NCBI RefSeq assembly: GCF_017357385.1
Contig: NZ_CP071632.1
Coordinates: 1,121,501 to 1,185,500 of the forward strand
DNA length: 64,000 nt
Direction: 5' to 3'
DNA from: Rhizobium sp. NZLR1
GTDB taxonomy: Bacteria; Pseudomonadota; Alphaproteobacteria; Rhizobiales; Rhizobiaceae
The translations under genes were made by a program, and so were the position numbers. The notes beneath the pieces were generated by a model. The model was given only the letters and a program-made list of their open reading frames with translations, searched no databases and was not told the DNA's origin. Shown in pieces: positions 34,275-43,700 of the stretch (positions are counted from its first letter, which is position 1; each line of letters starts with the position of its first letter).

Positions 34275-34568
34275 CTATGAGAACCCGTGCCATTTGCCTA
34301 TAGCGCGCCTCCTCTGGACGAACTTGCGGTATTTCTCGGGTGCTAGCACGTGCCTCTGCCTGTGGCGGATTTGGTTGCAAAACCAGCAGGCAGCCACCAC
34401 GTTCCCAACGTTATCTTTGCCGCCGCATGATTGCGGCACCAAGTGCTCAGCTGTGCACCGGCGGATTGAAGCTGCAGTGCTATTGATCATCTTGCAATCA
34501 CAATACCAGCAGCAACCGGCCTGACGGACGGACGCTTCGTTTCTCAATTTCTGTAACTGTTTTGACAC
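34275..34568 (-). CDS. HNH endonuclease-domain protein
   Basis: A 97-aa HNH nuclease. Zinc ligands CWYC (about 20-23) and CWFC (about 61-64) frame the core AEHLVPQSCGGKDNVGNVV, with His42 and the Asn of the motif, and a final IRH. It is a free-standing domain with an AT-richer composition than its neighbours, as in mobile HNH genes. It lies inside a pair of direct repeats together with the SrkA-like kinase gene. Confidence 0.88.
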   Translation of the reverse strand: MSKQLQKLRNEASVRQAGCCWYCDCKMINSTAASIRRCTAEHLVPQSCGGKDNVGNVVAACWFCNQIRHRQRHVLAPEKYRKFVQRRRAIGKWHGFS

Positions 34569-34749
34569 GTAAACTCCTGAGATCTTTTCGTTGATCCAGA
34601 AGTTGCTTAGCTCGAAGAGCCCACCCGCACTCGGCCGCTGATACGTGCAACGGACTGAGTTATACCCTCAACCCTGATGTGTACGCTCTTAATTTAGTTG
34701 AAGCCGAGGAACTTGGCAATATCGTTGCTGACCAGGCCGAGAACCTCTT

Positions 34750-35733
34750 TCAGAACAGACGATCGACAAATTGCTCTGTCTCCCAGGTCTTCAGAAAATC
34801 CGCTTCCCGCGCGATCCAGCCGACGGTCTCGCTTCCCCATTCCTGTGCCCGGCTGGCATATTCGCCCATCAGCCAGAAGTGGCGGACGATCACGAAGCGA
34901 AGGGCTGCCTCAAAATCGTCCGGCGTGATCGGCCGGACGGCGCGATAGCCGTCGATGAAGGCGTTCCACATGGCGGTCGAGCTCCGGCCGAAGGAGACTT
35001 GCGCCCACAAAAAGACTGAGAGGTCGTAGGCGAGGTACCCCGGGCCGCCGTCGTCGAAGTCGAAAAATACCGCTTCGCCAGCGTCGTTGATCCGCGAGTT
35101 GAAGCCGTGACAATCGCCATGACAATAGGTCCAGGTCAGATCTCCGAAGGCTTCGATCGCCTTTGCGGTCCGCGCCGCGATCTGTTCGAGATCGCTACGG
35201 ACGTCGGCGTCTTCGACAATGCCGCTGTCGCGTATTCGCGCGAGCGGCCGAAACAGCAGGTGTTCGAGGTCAAGCCGATAGAGTGCTCCGTCCGGAGAAA
35301 ATGTCTCGGCTGCATTGTGCATCAGAGCAAGGGTCTTGCCGTTGGCGGCGGCATCGCCGGCATCCGCCGCCTGCGGCTTGCGGCCCTCGATCTCCCGGAA
35401 GAGCACCCCCTCGCGCGCACCCTCCGGCGCATATCCCTGCAGGGACAGGGCGCCATCGCGTGTCGGGATCGGTGCTGCGACCGGAACGGCCGATTGCGTG
35501 AGATGTGTGAGGAAAGCCGTTTCGGTTCTGACGTCGGCCGGACCCCGCGCCCGCTGATGGGAAAGTCGGAAGACATAACGCTCGCCGTTGCTCCCAACGA
35601 CAAGATAAACATCGTTCAGGCCGCGTTGCAGCATTCGGCAAGAGACCGGCCCGGCAAGCGAATAGTGCTGATCGATGAACTGTTTGACAGCCTCAACCCG
35701 CGGGGTCGAATACAGCGGATCAAAGTCGAGCAT
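34750..35733 (-). CDS. SrkA/aminoglycoside-phosphotransferase-family kinase
   Basis: A 327-aa kinase-fold protein. The catalytic Brenner motif is HGDCHGFN (about residues 200-207) and the metal-binding DFDD follows (about 222-225); the N-terminal lobe contains YVFRLSHQ with the ATP-binding Lys position uncertain. It resembles SrkA (YihE) and homoserine-kinase-like proteins rather than antibiotic phosphotransferases. The ATG at 35733 with GGGAG upstream is chosen; the frame is open a further 190 codons through repeat DNA, which is rejected. Substrate unknown; stress-linked protein kinase is possible. Confidence 0.85.
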   Translation of the reverse strand: MLDFDPLYSTPRVEAVKQFIDQHYSLAGPVSCRMLQRGLNDVYLVVGSNGERYVFRLSHQRARGPADVRTETAFLTHLTQSAVPVAAPIPTRDGALSLQGYAPEGAREGVLFREIEGRKPQAADAGDAAANGKTLALMHNAAETFSPDGALYRLDLEHLLFRPLARIRDSGIVEDADVRSDLEQIAARTAKAIEAFGDLTWTYCHGDCHGFNSRINDAGEAVFFDFDDGGPGYLAYDLSVFLWAQVSFGRSSTAMWNAFIDGYRAVRPITPDDFEAALRFVIVRHFWLMGEYASRAQEWGSETVGWIAREADFLKTWETEQFVDRLF

Positions 35734-36471
35734 CGGCGCTGCTCCCGCGTTTTGCAGACAACTGAGAGGGGATGCTCGGGTGCGTGAGGTCGCGTGAGGG
35801 CTGCGGGATCTCGCTGCGTTTTGACGCTTCTGTCGCCGGTTTGCCCATTCCGTTCCACTTTCGAATCGAACTTTTCCGCTGATCGCTCTGGAACAACCAG
35901 ATAGCATAAGACGCGAAAGCCTGTCGCTGACCGCGAGCTTGGCAAGGCAACTGGCAATTGTGGCTGCTGCCGGCCCAAGGCGGTCCGGTTGGCGCGGCGT
36001 GGCTCGACCCGTCCTTCGAACTCCCGAAAAATGGGGAGAGGGGACGTGCATGGTAGAGCGGGCGGGGAACGGAGAGGGGCAAGGCTTATGATTACGGACT
36101 GGCGGCGTAAGCGCGGACGCCTTTGCATGACCCAAGCAAAATCCGCCGCTTCCTCTGTCCGCCATCCTGTGTTTACCGGAGAGCTTACCCCAGCCTCCGT
36201 CCTCCTCGGGCTTGACCCGAGGATCCAGTTTGGCCTCCACGAGCTGCGGCATGGATTCCAGGCTCAAGGCCTGGGATGACGGAGGTTGAGGGCCTGCTTT
36301 CGACAAACGCGTTGCCGATCTGGCCGAACAACTGCGCTGAATTCTGCCGCAGCGATTGTTGTGGCGGCGGAGGCGATTGATGGCTTTGGGTCCACGTCCT
36401 GTTGACGCCGTGGCTCCGCGCCTGGTCTTTGTTTTAACCGCCGGCGCGAACCGGACAGCCGAGGCGTCCTG
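35734..36471. other. Intergenic region with repeat, no gene recognised
   Basis: 738 bp upstream of the kinase gene. It contains the direct repeat at 36115-36340; the rest shows no coding-like frame with a start site. The kinase promoter should lie near 35750-35850. Confidence 0.45.
36115..36340. repeat. Direct repeat DR-right around HNH/kinase genes (copy A11)
   Basis: Same orientation and flanking words as the copy at 34046-34250. The palindromic core is 36194-36285. Together the two copies bracket about 1.9 kb. Confidence 0.75.
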
Positions 36472-37044
36472 CTATCTCCGCCGCATCTGCGTCACAGCCA
36501 GCCATACCGCCGAGACCAGGAAATAGAAGGCGCCGAGGCCGGCGTAGCCGGCGATGTTGGCGATGGATGGTGGTTCCGGCATTTGCGCCTGGGCGATGAA
36601 GAAGGCGCCGGCGACGGCCGACTGGCCGCCGCTGAGGATCATCGACCATTGGCCGCCGTTGGTCTTCCAGCGGCGAACGGCCGTTCCGAGCTGCAGCAGA
36701 CCGGAAAAGATCGCCCACAGGCCGAAGACGGCGAGGACTGAGTTCATGCTCATGGTCAGCGCGGCGATCACGGCGGCCGTTGTCACTGCGCTGACGGCGA
36801 CGTTGATCGCCTGGCTGCGGTTATTTGCCAGGCCGCCATGTCGAGCAGCATCGACGAAATTGGCGGCGGCATCCCAGGCCGGGTAGAGGATCAGCAGCGC
36901 TGCCGCCACCGAGAAGGACTGGCGGCCGGCAGTCAGGGCGGCTGCGACCCAGAGGAGAGAAAACGCTGCGCGGGTGAAATAATACCGCGTCAGCCATTGT
37001 TCCCTGTCGCCAGCGGCGACGGTGGTTTGATCGTAGGTCATCAT
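36472..37044 (-). CDS. DUF308/HdeD-like membrane protein
   Basis: A 190-aa protein with six hydrophobic segments in three pairs, as in the HdeD/DUF308 acid-resistance membrane protein family. It ends in a basic MRRR. The start at 37044 (two tandem ATG) has AGGAAAG upstream. It is 75 bp downstream of the periplasmic-protein gene on the same strand; both are probably controlled by the TetR encoded next to them. Confidence 0.8.
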   Translation of the reverse strand: MMTYDQTTVAAGDREQWLTRYYFTRAAFSLLWVAAALTAGRQSFSVAAALLILYPAWDAAANFVDAARHGGLANNRSQAINVAVSAVTTAAVIAALTMSMNSVLAVFGLWAIFSGLLQLGTAVRRWKTNGGQWSMILSGGQSAVAGAFFIAQAQMPEPPSIANIAGYAGLGAFYFLVSAVWLAVTQMRRR

Positions 37045-37119
37045 GAGTTCTTTCCTGAGTTTGGGATTGTTGGTCGCCGATCGACCCGGGGCGGCCGGGC
37101 CGACCGGCGACGGCGTGGC

Positions 37120-37749
37120 TCACATCGGCGGAACCACGCCATTCCTGCCGACAAGCACCTGATGGGCGATGGTGCCGGCGGCGGCCTTCTCGGCGGGCAC
37201 GAAGACGACGGCGCCGGCAACAAGATCATCCTTGGTTGCCGGAGCGATGGTGACGACCGGCGTGCCGTCCGGAATGGAAATCTTCTTTTCCTTGCCGTGA
37301 TAAGAGACGGTGACCGTCCGGCCGTCGACGCCCTTGACGGCGTCGGCGACGGTGGCATTGGTCATGCTGCTGTCCGGCTTGAGATCCCAGCCGTAGCTGC
37401 CTTCACCGGCGCCTTTCATGGCCGGCGGGAAGATCAGCACCTCAAGCGCGCCGTCACCGCCGCCCTCTTTCGGCAGCGAGGCGATGCCGACGAAATCACC
37501 CGGCTTGATGTCGGTGACCTCAGCCTTGGCGACGCCCGCAAGTTTCCAGCCGTCGGCGAGGGTGACATCGACGCTCGCCCCTTCGCGCGTCTTCACCGTG
37601 AGGGTCGAGCCGCTGTAATTGACGATGCTGCCTCTGACGTGAATCTGCTCGGCCTTCTGGTCCTCAGCGAAGACAGGCATGGCCGATAGAGCCACCGACG
37701 AGATCGCCGAGAGGCTGAGCATAAGGGCGGGGAGAAAGTTCGTTTTCAT
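37120..37749 (-). CDS. Exported periplasmic protein of unknown function
   Basis: A 209-aa secreted protein; the signal peptide covers about residues 1-28 (cleavage after AFA near VFAEDQ). The mature part begins with an OB-like beta segment (VRGSIVNYSGSTLTVKTREG) and contains repeated valine/glycine strands (MTNATVADAVKGVDGRTVTV), as in DUF5666-like surface proteins. It lies between the TetR gene and the DUF308 gene, all on the minus strand; an operator copy sits ten bases upstream of its start. Confidence 0.7.
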   Translation of the reverse strand: MKTNFLPALMLSLSAISSVALSAMPVFAEDQKAEQIHVRGSIVNYSGSTLTVKTREGASVDVTLADGWKLAGVAKAEVTDIKPGDFVGIASLPKEGGGDGALEVLIFPPAMKGAGEGSYGWDLKPDSSMTNATVADAVKGVDGRTVTVSYHGKEKKISIPDGTPVVTIAPATKDDLVAGAVVFVPAEKAAAGTIAHQVLVGRNGVVPPM

Positions 37750-37758
37750 CTTGTTCTT

Positions 37759-37773
37759 CCTACTAGTTGGTAG
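37759..37773. promoter_or_regulatory. Putative TetR operator upstream of the periplasmic-protein gene
   Basis: CTACCAACTAGTAGG on the minus strand. It matches the site upstream of the tetR start (CTACCTTCCAGTAGG) at 12 of 15 positions, so the TetR protein probably controls this gene as well as its own. Confidence 0.65.
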
Positions 37774-37821
37774 TTTTGTAGGCCGGAATTGTCACTCCGG
37801 GCGGCCATTCCGCCCGGAACC

Positions 37822-38412
37822 TTATCGAGCGACGGTCGGAGACAGCCGCTGCAGGGTCGGGGCCAGAATGGTGGGAAACACCTCCGGCGTCCCGTAAGCC
37901 CGTGCGGAAAGCATGGCGCCATGGACGGATGCCATGAACACTTCGGCCTCGACGCGGGGTTCGCTGGACAGGCTCAAAGCCCCGGTCTTGGCGCCGCGTT
38001 CCATGACCGAAGTCAGCCAGGCCGAGAGAAAGCGGAAAAACCCCTTGACCTCCTCGGCGACCTCGGGCGGCAACGCCGGCAGTTCGCTCGCCAGCAGCGC
38101 GCAGACGCAAAACGGCCGGCTGGCATCGTCGATGCACTTGGCCCAATGGCCCGCATAGGTTTTGAGGAGCTCGAGCGGGTCCTGCACGTTCCGCTCCAGA
38201 GCCGCCACCCCCATCTCGGCATCGTCCCGATATCGCTGGATAAGTGTGCGCACCAGATCGGTCTTGCTGGGAAAATGATGATGGATGCTGGCCTTGCGGA
38301 TGCCGACGACCTCGGCAATATCGGCATAGCTGAAGCCGTTATATCCGCCGGTGGTAATCAGCGCCCGCGCCGAGGCAAGGATCTCATCGGATGTCGTGAG
38401 AAGATTGATCAT
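37822..38412 (-). CDS. TetR-family regulator
   Basis: A 196-aa TetR/AcrR repressor. The N-terminal helix-turn-helix is clear (YADIAEVVGIRKASIHHHFPSK, about residues 28-49), followed by a QacR/TetR_C-like helical ligand domain. A CTACCT-N6-AGGTAG palindrome lies just upstream of its start, and a related site precedes the downstream periplasmic-protein gene, so it probably governs the three-gene minus-strand module. Ligand unknown. Confidence 0.88.
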   Translation of the reverse strand: MINLLTTSDEILASARALITTGGYNGFSYADIAEVVGIRKASIHHHFPSKTDLVRTLIQRYRDDAEMGVAALERNVQDPLELLKTYAGHWAKCIDDASRPFCVCALLASELPALPPEVAEEVKGFFRFLSAWLTSVMERGAKTGALSLSSEPRVEAEVFMASVHGAMLSARAYGTPEVFPTILAPTLQRLSPTVAR

Positions 38413-38421
38413 GGGTTGCTT

Positions 38422-38439
38422 CTACCTTCCAGTAGGTAG
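38422..38439. promoter_or_regulatory. Operator at the tetR (37822) promoter
   Basis: CTACCT-TCCAGT-AGGTAG, a perfect 6-bp-arm palindrome nine bases upstream of the start codon on the minus strand. Confidence 0.75.
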
Positions 38440-38460
38440 GCAGTCAAGCGGAAAACGATA

Positions 38461-38770
38461 GTTGTTAAACCGATTGGGCCGGCGCTGTTGGTTGTCGTGT
38501 TGCTTGCGCTTTCGACAAGGCACTCGTCTTCGGCGCAGCTCGCTGGACTGCCACGCGGTTACGTCGACCTGCCGGGCCTCGACAAGGAAACGGAAACGTT
38601 CAACGGCTACACCGTCGGCGCTGGCGTCGACTTTGCCTTCACCGACAATATCTTCGTCTGTGGCGAATATCGCTTCAACGACTTCGGCAAAAAGATATTC
38701 TGGGTGTTGATGTCGACCTCGACCAGCACGAGCTCAAGTTCGGTATCGGCGCAAAGTTCTATGAACTGTC
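38461..38770 (+). pseudogene. Remnant of an outer-membrane beta-barrel protein (Omp25/RopB-like)
   Basis: The translation GYTVGAGVDFAFTDNIFV-GEYRFNDFGKK is the typical C-terminal strand sequence of small rhizobial outer-membrane barrels. About 38696 the reading frame must shift to continue as GVDVDLDQHELKFGIGAKF, the expected terminal strand. The N-terminal barrel is missing and upstream sequence is non-coding. A deletion plus a frameshift make this a pseudogene. Confidence 0.7.
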
Positions 38771-38934
38771 GGCCAGATCAGCAGTCGGAGAGCCTCGCCA
38801 TGTTGGCGGGGCTTTTTACGTTCCCCATACGACCGAGCGCCGTCATTGGCTGCCCGCCCCCGCATCGGCGAGTGGTTCGCGACCCTGGCGCTCTGCAAGG
38901 CTTGGAATAACGTCTGAGCCGAAGAACCGGGATG
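38771..38934. other. Short spacer between barrel remnant and tetR
   Basis: No feature seen; it continues as degraded coding sequence of the barrel remnant's frame and then ordinary intergenic DNA. Confidence 0.3.
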
Positions 38935-39522
38935 TCATTCCGCCGCTGTCTCGCCGGCGATCCGTTTGACCGCATCGGTCGCGGTTTCGAGCACACGCTC
39001 CGACATGCCTTGATCGGTCATGACGCGCGAGATGGTGACGGCGCCCACCATCAGCGACAGGATGACCATGGCTTTGTCATAGGGTTTTGCGCCGTCCGAC
39101 GCGGGGATCAACTCGTCGAGAATCTGAAGATGAGCTTCGATGCCGTTCTGGAATGGAGCGCGGACCTCTTCGCTCTGGCGGGCCGCATCGGCGCCGAGCG
39201 CCGCCAAGGGACAACCATCGCCTTTCTCCTCCCGGTGGCCGGGCGAGAGATAGAGATCGACAACCGCTTCAAGCGGATTGGGACTTCCGGCGGCAACCCT
39301 CGACCATCTGCGCACCGCGCTCTCCATCGCTCGCCCGGATGCCAGCGCCACAAGATCATCCTTCGATTCGAACTGCTTGTAGAACCCGCCTTGGGTGAGG
39401 CCGGCTCCTTTCATCAGGTCCTTCAGGCCGATGCCGTCGAAGCCATGCTCGCGGAAGAGCCGGCTTGCGACATCGATCACCGTCTCACGATTGGCCTCGG
39501 CCTGAGCGCGACTGACTCTCAT
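38935..39522 (-). CDS. TetR-family regulator divergent from the RND pump
   Basis: A 195-aa TetR repressor: HTH region LKDLMKGAGLTQGGFYKQFESK (about residues 31-52) and a C-terminal domain with a conserved GDGCPLAALGAD. It is of the AcrR-C/NemR-like type. Start at 39522 (GGAG six bases upstream). Divergent from the membrane-fusion protein gene across a 98-bp space with a TTAGAT-N4-ATCTAA palindrome; the obvious role is repression of the pump. Confidence 0.9.
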   Translation of the reverse strand: MRVSRAQAEANRETVIDVASRLFREHGFDGIGLKDLMKGAGLTQGGFYKQFESKDDLVALASGRAMESAVRRWSRVAAGSPNPLEAVVDLYLSPGHREEKGDGCPLAALGADAARQSEEVRAPFQNGIEAHLQILDELIPASDGAKPYDKAMVILSLMVGAVTISRVMTDQGMSERVLETATDAVKRIAGETAAE

Positions 39523-39569
39523 ATCGATCTCCAATTAGATTTCATTTGACATCTATACCAGAATTAGAG

Positions 39570-39585
39570 TTAGATCGCAATCTAA
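39570..39585. promoter_or_regulatory. TetR operator between tetR and the RND operon
   Basis: TTAGAT-CGCA-ATCTAA, a perfect palindrome. It is 35 bp upstream of the membrane-fusion gene start. A TTGACATCTA word lies at 39546-39555, the same ten bases that occur in the operator at 45944. Confidence 0.75.
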
Positions 39586-39620
39586 ATTAATCACTGCGCA
39601 GGTCAAGAAGGCTTACCGAC

Positions 39621-40736
39621 ATGAACCGCAAAATTCTCCTCGCCTCGTTCGGCCTGCTGGCAGCTGCCGGCGCCATGGCATACTTCTTTGTCGGGGCGTC
39701 CTCGCAAGGAAGCGCACAAGCTGCCGATCCCCGCACCGCACCGCCTTTCGTCAAGCTGGTTGAAGCAACGACGCCGGAGACAGCCGAGCGCAGCTTCACC
39801 GGCACCATCGCCGCGCGGGTACAAAGCAATCTTGGATTTCGGGTGCCCGGCAAGATCGTCCAGCGTTATGTGGACGTCGGCGTGCAGGTCAAGGCCGGTC
39901 AGCCGCTGATGCGCATCGACGAAACCGATCTGCGGCTCGCCCTGACGGCGAAACGAAACGCGGTCGCTGCCGCTGAGGCCGTGCTGACCCAAGCGCAGGC
40001 AGACGAGAGACGCTACGCCGCTTTGGTGAAAAACGGATTGGCCGCGACGCCGCAGCGCTACGAGCAGGCAAAGGCAGCGCTTGACACCGCCACCGCGCAG
40101 CTTGCCGCGGCGGAGGCGGACGCCAAGGTGGCGGAAAACGAGACTGCCTATTCCGTCCTGGTTGCCGATACCGATGGAACGGTTGTCGAAACGCTGGGCG
40201 AGCCGGGGCAGGTCGTGACCGCGGGCCAAACCGTGGCCCGGCTCGCACAGGCCGGCCCGCGTGAAGCGCTGGTCTGGCTTCCGGAATTCCTCAGGCCGCA
40301 GCTCGGCGAGATAGCCGATGCCAGTCTCTACGGAAACGAAAGCCGACAGGGCAAGGCGCGGCTGCGCCAGATCTCCGACGCTGCCGATCCGCAAACCCGC
40401 ACCTATGAGGCACGCTGGGTTCTGGATGGCGCTGCAGCGTCAGCGCCGCTGGGCGCGACGGTGACGATCAGGATCGCCAACAGCAGCGGCCAATCGCATG
40501 CCGCGGTGCCGGTCGGCGCCGTGTTGGACGATGGCAGCCGCACCGGCGTCTGGGTCTTCGATCAGACATCGTCGACCGTCCACTTCCGGCAGGTGAAAAT
40601 CGAACAGATGGGTGAGGAGGTGGCGGTGGTTTCCAGCGTCAAATCAGGCGAGCCGGTCGTCGCTCTCGGCGCCCATCTGCTGCAGGACGGCGCCAGCGTG
40701 CGCGCCAAGGTGGAACAGGCAGAGGCGGCAAACTGA
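39621..40736 (+). CDS. RND efflux periplasmic adaptor (membrane fusion protein)
   Basis: A 371-aa HlyD/AcrA-type adaptor linking the inner-membrane pump to the outer membrane. It starts with an N-terminal hydrophobic anchor (about residues 5-25), then the biotinyl-lipoyl-like halves (FRVPGKIVQRYVDVGVQVKAG and DTDGTVVETLGEPGQVV), the helical hairpin between them and a beta-barrel region. Overlaps the pump gene by one base (TGATG). No outer-membrane factor gene is adjacent, so a separately encoded TolC is presumably used. Confidence 0.93.
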   Translation: MNRKILLASFGLLAAAGAMAYFFVGASSQGSAQAADPRTAPPFVKLVEATTPETAERSFTGTIAARVQSNLGFRVPGKIVQRYVDVGVQVKAGQPLMRIDETDLRLALTAKRNAVAAAEAVLTQAQADERRYAALVKNGLAATPQRYEQAKAALDTATAQLAAAEADAKVAENETAYSVLVADTDGTVVETLGEPGQVVTAGQTVARLAQAGPREALVWLPEFLRPQLGEIADASLYGNESRQGKARLRQISDAADPQTRTYEARWVLDGAAASAPLGATVTIRIANSSGQSHAAVPVGAVLDDGSRTGVWVFDQTSSTVHFRQVKIEQMGEEVAVVSSVKSGEPVVALGAHLLQDGASVRAKVEQAEAAN

Positions 40737-43700
40737 TGAACTTCAATCTTTCCGCGCTCGCCGTTCGCGAGCGGGCCGTCACCCTGTTCTTCATCGTACT
40801 GCTCGCCGCCGCCGGGGCCTATGCCTTCGTCAAGCTTGGGCGCGCCGAGGACCCGTCCTTCACCATCAAGACCCTGACCGTGACAACGGTGTGGCCGGGC
40901 GCGACAGCGCGCGAAATGCAGGATCTGGTCGCCGAGCCGCTCGAAAAACGTCTCCAGGAACTCACCTGGTACGATCGTGTCGAGACGACAACGCGGCCCG
41001 GCTACGCCTTTTTGACCGTCACCTTGAAGGACAGTACGCCGGCCACGGCCGTCGAGGAGGAATTCTATCAGGCTCGAAAGAAGCTTGGAGACGAGGCCCG
41101 CAACCTGCCCAGGGGCGTGCTCGGTCCCTTTGTCAACGACGAGTATTCCGATGTCAGCTTCGGGCTTTATGCGCTGAAGGCCAAGGGCATGCCGATGCGC
41201 GAGCTTGTGCGCCAGGCCGAGGTGATCCGCCAGGATCTCCTGCATGTGCCTGGCGTCAAGAAGATCAACATCCTCGGAGAGCGGCCCGAACAGATCTTCG
41301 TCGAGTTCTCCTATGCCAAGCTCGCCACCCTCGGCATTTCGGCACAGGACATCGCGGCCGCCTTGCAGCGGCAAAACACCCTGACGCCGGCCGGATCGAT
41401 CGATACGCGTGGGCCCCAGGTGTTCATTCGCTTCGACGGCGCCTATGACAGCATCCAGGCGATATCAGACACGCCGATCGCTGCGGCCGGACGCACCTTG
41501 AAGCTCTCGGATTTTGCCGAAGTGCGGCGCGGTTATCAAGATCCGGCCACCTATCTCATTCGCCATGACGGCGAACCCGCCATCATGCTCGCCGCGGTGA
41601 TGCAACAGGGCTGGAACGGTCTGGACCTCGGCAAGGCGCTGGAAGAAAGATCCGTCGCCATCGCAAAGACCTTGCCGCTCGGCATGACGCTCGCCAAGGT
41701 CAGCGACCAGGCCGTCAACATCGACGAAGCCGTCGGCGAGTTCATGCTGAAATTCGCCATGGCGCTCGGCGTCGTGTTGTTCGTCAGCCTGATTGCGCTC
41801 GGCTGGCGTGTCGGCATCGTCGTCGCCCTGGCCGTTCCGCTCACCCTTGCCGTCGTCTTCCTCATCATGCTGGAAACCGGCCGGTTCTTCGATCGCATCA
41901 CCCTTGGTGCGCTCATCCTGGCGCTTGGCCTCCTGGTCGACGACGCCATCATCGCCATCGAGGTGATGGTGGTGAAGATGGAGGAGGGGATGGATCGCAT
42001 CAAGGCGGCAGCCTATGCCTGGAGCCATACCGCGGCCCCGATGCTGTCGGGCACGCTGGTGACGATCATCGGGTTGATGCCGGTCGGCTTTGCCCGGTCG
42101 ACCGCCGGCGAATATGCCGGCAACATCTTCTGGGTCGTCGGCTTTGCCCTGATCGTCTCCTGGATTGTCGCGGTAACCTTCACGCCCTATCTCGGCGTCA
42201 AGATGCTGCCGGCGATCAAGCCGGTCGAAGGTGGCCATCACGCCATCTACAACACCCCGAACTACCGGCGCCTGCGGCGGGTTATCGAGTTCACCGTGCG
42301 CCACAAGTTCGTCACCTGTGTGGTGGTCGCCATCGCCATGGGGGCCTCCGTCGTTGGAATGGGATCGGTGAAAAAGCAGTTCTTCCCGACCTCGGACCGT
42401 CCCGAAGTCCTCGTCGAAGTCCGCATGCCCGAAGGCACCAGCATCGAGACGACGACTTCAACGGTTGAGAAGCTTGAAGACTGGCTGCAGAAGCAGCCGG
42501 AGGCAAAGACCGTCACCAGCTATGTCGGTCAGGGCGCTCCCCGCTTCTTCTTTGCCATGGCGCCGGAATTGCCGGACCCGTCCTTCGCCAAGATCGTCGT
42601 GCTGACCCCTGACGCTCACACACGCGAGGACTTGAAGCTTCGCCTGCGCGCCGCCGTTTCGGACGGGCTCGCCCCTGAAGCCTATGTCCGCGTCACGCAG
42701 CTGGTCTTCGGTCCTTACACGCCGTTTCCGGTCGAATTCCGGATCACCGGCCCGGATCCGCAGCAACTGTACCAGATCTCCGACAAAGCCCTCGATATCA
42801 TGAAGAGCGTGCCGGATGTGCGCCAGGCAAACCGCGATTGGGGCAACCGCACGCCGGTGTTGCGCTTCGTTCCCGATCAGGATCGGCTGAACCTGATCGG
42901 CCTGTCGCCGGCCGAGGCGGCCCAACAGCTGCAATTGCTGCTGAGCGGAGTTCCGATCACCGAGGTTCGCGAGAATATCCGCAACGTGCCTGTCGTTGCC
43001 CGCAGTGCCGGCGGCAACCGGCTCGATCCGTCCAGATTGGCAGACTTCTCGCTGATGAGCCGGGATGGGCGACAGGTTCCGCTCGATCAGATCGGCCACT
43101 CGGAAATCCGGTTTGAAGAACCGATCCTGAAACGCCGCGATCGTACGCCTGTCATCACCATCCGTTCCGATATCAGCGAGGCGTCGCAGCCGCCTGAAGT
43201 CTCGGAGCAGGTCATGAAGGCGCTTCAGCCGCTGATTGCCTCGCTTCCTGTCGGATATCGGATCGAGATGGGCGGCAACATCGAGGAATCAACCAAGGCC
43301 AACGACGCCCTGGTGAAAATCTTCCCGATGATGATTGCCGCCATGCTGATCGTTATCGTGCTGCAGGTCCGTAGCCTGGCGACGATGACCATGGTCATGC
43401 TGACGGGGCCTCTCGGTCTTGCCGGAGCGGTTCCGGTTCTGCTGCTCTTCGACAAGCCCTTCGGCTTCAATGCCATTCTCGGATTGATCGGGCTGGCCGG
43501 CATCCTGATGCGCAACACCTTGATCCTGACCGAACAGATCAAGGACAATAAGGCAGCCGGTCTCGACGATTATCACGCCGTCATCGAAGCGACGGTGCAG
43601 CGGACGCGACCGGTGATCCTGACCGCCCTTGCCGCCGTGCTTGCCTTCATTCCTCTCACGCACTCGGTGTTCTGGGGGTCGATGGCCTACACGCTGATCG

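Noticed and set aside
34679..34750. Short minus-strand peptide reading VLKEVLGLVSNDIAKFLGFN just downstream of the kinase gene
   Set aside because: It looks protein-like but overlaps the end of the kinase gene in another frame and has no start codon or ribosome-binding site; possibly a remnant.
35733..36306. N-terminal extension of the SrkA-like kinase by 191 codons
   Set aside because: The extension runs through a known palindromic repeat and is low-complexity basic sequence; the ATG at 35733 has a ribosome-binding site and fits the family length.
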